Shown here piece by piece: positions 61,322 through 64,000 of a DNA stretch of 64,000 bases (positions are counted from its first letter, which is position 1; every line of letters begins with the position of its first letter). Where the stretch lies: the NCBI RefSeq assembly GCF_019039105.1, contig NZ_JAHPIV010000014.1:78873-142872 (forward strand), written 5' to 3'. The notes beneath the pieces are model-generated. The model saw nothing but the letters and a program-made list of their open reading frames with translations, was not told the origin of the DNA and did not search any database. This DNA comes from Desertibacillus haloalkaliphilus (GTDB lineage Bacteria; Bacillota; Bacilli; Bacillales; KJ1-10-99). A program made the translations under genes and the position numbers.

Positions 61322-64000
61322 TTAATACCCCCAATCTACCGAAGGTGCTCTATTATCGACTTTAAACGTTCTTGTCGTTTCAGCTTCCTTATACAAACTA
61401 TCGTTTATAAATTCTACAATTGTTGGTTGTCCAAAACCTTCTTTAATTTCTAACTTAACTTCATAATAACCAACGTTTTCTACTGATAATGAAAGTTCTG
61501 ATAGATTAGATTGATCAATGATGATCCACTCTTCATTATTAAATGTACCGTCATTATTAGAATCATATCTGTAACTCCATATCCGCTGCTGAATAAAGTC
61601 ACCATCTGGAGACTCTGAAAGGTCTGTTAAAGTTACAGTCGCATTATTATTATTGTCAGGATCACGGTAAACTGTTGGTGTAACAGTAAAATCAATTTCG
61701 GGTGGTAAATCAGGTTCAATTTCTATAGTTGTTTCAAACCACTCTAACGATTGATCACCCTTTTCATTTACAACACGATTCCTAATCTGATACTTTCCCC
61801 GCTCTCTAAACAAGGCTAATAATACTTCGTTACTACCATCTGTTTCCTGCTTATAAAAAATACCATCCGTATCTTGACCATCTAAAGGTGTAATTTCCCA
61901 CTCCGTTTGTGAATGATCGACTTCAAAACGTCCTGTAGCTTCAGCACCAACTGAATTTCTCGCATCTAAAATAACACGGCGATTTTCTTTAAAGCTTCCT
62001 CTTGTGTCTATATCCGCTACTGGATAGTCTGGAAGGATCTCTAATGTTACTGCAGTTGTATCTGTCTTATCGTACTCATTACGTACCGTTAATTCGATTT
62101 CATGAGTCCCTTCCTTATCATAGGACAATTCAATCGTCTCCCCTTCTAATTCAACTTCATTATCGATTGTCCATCTGTATTCAACAATATCTCCACCATT
62201 AGCAATTGAAGAGCTTCCATCAAATGTTACAGTTTCCCGCATATACTCAATGGATGGACCTTCTATAATCGCTTCCGGCTTTCCTGGGAGTACATCTAAA
62301 ACTGCAGTATCAGTTAACCCATATACTTCATCAAAATCATCGGAGTATTCAACGGTAACCGTTGTTGTTCCTGGTTGGAGTCCTTTAAATTGACCATCTC
62401 CTACATGTTCAGCAATCTCTCCATCTTCAACTGTCCATTCAGCTGCATCATCTACTACCATTTCCCAGTTACGATCAGGTGGTGAATATAGTGCTGTATA
62501 ATCAGCTGTTTCTCCTGATTCAATCGTCTTTTTAGGTGGATCAATCCTCAATGACGGAAAAGTTGGTATCGGGACTTCCCAAACAGCAATATCATGATCA
62601 TATAGATCGTGGTTTGTTACATTAGAACGTACAACTAATCCTGCTCGTATATAAGGGTCAGATTTCGGCCTGTAAGTAAAATCCATTCTTATAGTTGAAT
62701 CATCCCAATCCGGACTAATCCCGTTTAAAGGAGGGTTACGGTATTCTATAAAATTTGAATGGTCAAGATTATCATCACCTAAAGCTGGAAAAACATCACT
62801 TATATCAGACGCATTCACATCTGAAAAAAACCACATCGGTGCTCTTGATCCCGTTGTATACTGTGAGTGTTCTGCCGTTACCCACACACTAATCGTCATT
62901 TCCTTATCTGCTTCATATTGCTCCTGAGTGATATTTACTGAACTTGGTAATGTTTCCTGCTCAAACCTAATATCAGCCAATACATAGTCTGGAACTTCTT
63001 CTTCAATCCTTACAGTATGTATATCTGTATCTGTTCTCCCATTAGAATCTTTGATTTCAAGAAGGTAAGTGCGATCTTGTGGAGTAACTAATCTACTCGT
63101 GTTATTACGGACTAAGTTTGGAGTGTCTACGCCATCATAATAAAAATTCAACTCGGATTTTTCACCATTATTGTATCGATACCATTGCCACTCGACGATT
63201 TCACCGGTAGATGTTGAGTTCGTTCCATCTAATTCAAGTCTTTGCCCTGCTTCAATATTGGTAGGTCCTGTTGCAATAGCATTAATATTACCACTCGGCG
63301 GTGTCGGATCAGGTTCAGATGGTGGTGGATCAGCTTCCCTATCCACATCAACAGTTCCTGTCGCTGTTATGTTAATACCACGGTTAGGGTCTTGAAAGGT
63401 TGCACTGACTTCTGTTCTACCTTCAGACACTCCAGTTACAACACCCGATTGATCGACACTTGCTACTAATCCATTTGAAACATCCCAGGTCGTCTCAGAC
63501 CGATTGGTAACTCGACTTCGGTTTGTACTTCCGTCTGGGTAGTGTGTTGTAACATAAGCGTGGAATTGATTAGTTTCTCCCTCTCCAACACTTTGATAAT
63601 GAGGTTCAAGCTCAATGCTGTAGGTGTAATTAACTTCACCAGTCCAAGTTGCTTCAATTGGAAATTCGAAAAATAACCCTTCTAAACCGTTACTACAGTT
63701 ATACGAATTACCGAACACATCACCACCAACATTACCTGTAATCTCGACATCATGGGTTGTTCGATTCAACCCTGATATGTTCGGGTTCATCGCTGGTTGA
63801 ATATTACCGGGGTCAGCTGTTACCAACTCAATATTGTCTACATACTGAGCATTAACTCTTGTGTTTTCTCCATTAACATTTCCTCCAAAGCCTGATGGAG
63901 GAGTAAGAGTTGTCCTAGTAGTAACTCGTTCATTGACAGGATACCCACTACCATCATCGTCGATGGTAGTCGTTCCATAATAATCATCATACGTTGACCA
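61322..64000 (-). CDS. giant secreted BIG2/PKD-type protein (copy 2), N-terminus outside window
   Basis: The frame is open to the right edge, so at least 892 codons are present and the start lies beyond 64000. It is colinear with the 54490-57906 protein: N-terminal module, BIG2-like unit (LVASVDQSGVVTGVSEGRTE), PKD-like repeats (TNIEAGQRLELDGTNSTSTG; PSIEYMRETVTFDGSSSIAN) and FPSLRIDPPKKTIESGETAD. It ends APSVDWGY and lacks the last part of copy 1. It is coupled to the S24-domain gene. Both are probably extracellular partners. Confidence 0.82.
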   Translation of the reverse strand, partial: WSTYDDYYGTTTIDDDGSGYPVNERVTTRTTLTPPSGFGGNVNGENTRVNAQYVDNIELVTADPGNIQPAMNPNISGLNRTTHDVEITGNVGGDVFGNSYNCSNGLEGLFFEFPIEATWTGEVNYTYSIELEPHYQSVGEGETNQFHAYVTTHYPDGSTNRSRVTNRSETTWDVSNGLVASVDQSGVVTGVSEGRTEVSATFQDPNRGINITATGTVDVDREADPPPSEPDPTPPSGNINAIATGPTNIEAGQRLELDGTNSTSTGEIVEWQWYRYNNGEKSELNFYYDGVDTPNLVRNNTSRLVTPQDRTYLLEIKDSNGRTDTDIHTVRIEEEVPDYVLADIRFEQETLPSSVNITQEQYEADKEMTISVWVTAEHSQYTTGSRAPMWFFSDVNASDISDVFPALGDDNLDHSNFIEYRNPPLNGISPDWDDSTIRMDFTYRPKSDPYIRAGLVVRSNVTNHDLYDHDIAVWEVPIPTFPSLRIDPPKKTIESGETADYTALYSPPDRNWEMVVDDAAEWTVEDGEIAEHVGDGQFKGLQPGTTTVTVEYSDDFDEVYGLTDTAVLDVLPGKPEAIIEGPSIEYMRETVTFDGSSSIANGGDIVEYRWTIDNEVELEGETIELSYDKEGTHEIELTVRNEYDKTDTTAVTLEILPDYPVADIDTRGSFKENRRVILDARNSVGAEATGRFEVDHSQTEWEITPLDGQDTDGIFYKQETDGSNEVLLALFRERGKYQIRNRVVNEKGDQSLEWFETTIEIEPDLPPEIDFTVTPTVYRDPDNNNNATVTLTDLSESPDGDFIQQRIWSYRYDSNNDGTFNNEEWIIIDQSNLSELSLSVENVGYYEVKLEIKEGFGQPTIVEFINDSLYKEAETTRTFKVDNRAPSVDWGY
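63747..64000. repeat. 254-bp segment identical to 57452-57705
   Basis: Second copy of the perfect repeat described at 57452; it runs to the window edge, so its full length is unknown. Confidence 0.9.

Overview
The window reads as AT-rich Bacillaceae (low-GC, spore-forming Firmicute) DNA. The evidence is strong AGGAGG-type ribosome binding sites, sigma-A promoters, DinR/LexA-type SOS boxes, and RsfA, Spo0E, YmaF, YolD and UvrX family genes. Most of it looks like an accessory replicon, such as a large plasmid or phage-like plasmid. There is a very long one-directional block of replication and recombination genes, and many short unrecognised genes. Regulatory elements recur, and there is a retroelement and decayed recombinase and surface-protein copies. 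No ribosomal, tRNA or phage structural genes were seen, and no initiator or partition genes.

Layout. 0-2.9 kb: a PlsC-type acyltransferase, a DUF421 membrane protein and small genes. 3.2-7.0 kb: a leftward recombination operon (LuxR-type regulator, winged-helix protein, SsbB-like SSB, membrane-anchored Mrr nuclease, Rad52-like annealing protein) next to a broken ymaF. 7.06-7.47 kb: a striking strand-asymmetric, gene-free segment. 8-10.3 kb: two secreted or anchored unknown proteins and a Spo0E-like peptide. 11.2-13.3 kb: a DprA-like plus HAD/phosphoribosyltransferase pair that resembles the ShosTA defence system. 13.8-20 kb: secreted ComEC-like hydrolase, ATP-dependent DNA ligase, SOS-controlled UvrX/YolD, lipoprotein/CheY and RsfA.

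20-49.6 kb: all genes run leftward. They include a nucleotidyltransferase pair, a DndC-like sulfurtransferase homologue, a FEN/PolA-type 5' nuclease, a SNF2-type helicase split by a 2.8-kb group II intron, a DNA methyltransferase-like protein, RNase HII, a DpdA/TGT-like protein, a zincin-like protein, an XRE regulator and a second SSB. They form a replicon-maintenance set, and several carry sliding-clamp-binding-like motifs, three of them at exactly residues 3-7. Five transcription units in this block begin with the same architecture: a sigma-A promoter, an AT-rich stretch, a small covarying hairpin framed by UGC...GCAGCAU, and an intrinsic terminator before the start codon. Four other genes are preceded by a symmetric hairpin that buries a Shine-Dalgarno-like sequence. 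Together these look like a replicon-wide RNA control system, which I consider the most interesting content here.

49.9-64 kb: giant secreted multidomain (Ig/PKD-like) proteins in duplicated modules. One carries an N-terminal LexA-like serine peptidase domain. Decayed N-terminal copies and a tyrosine recombinase remnant lie between them.

Several genes are broken by apparent single-base deletions, mostly in homopolymers. This is either real decay or sequencing error.
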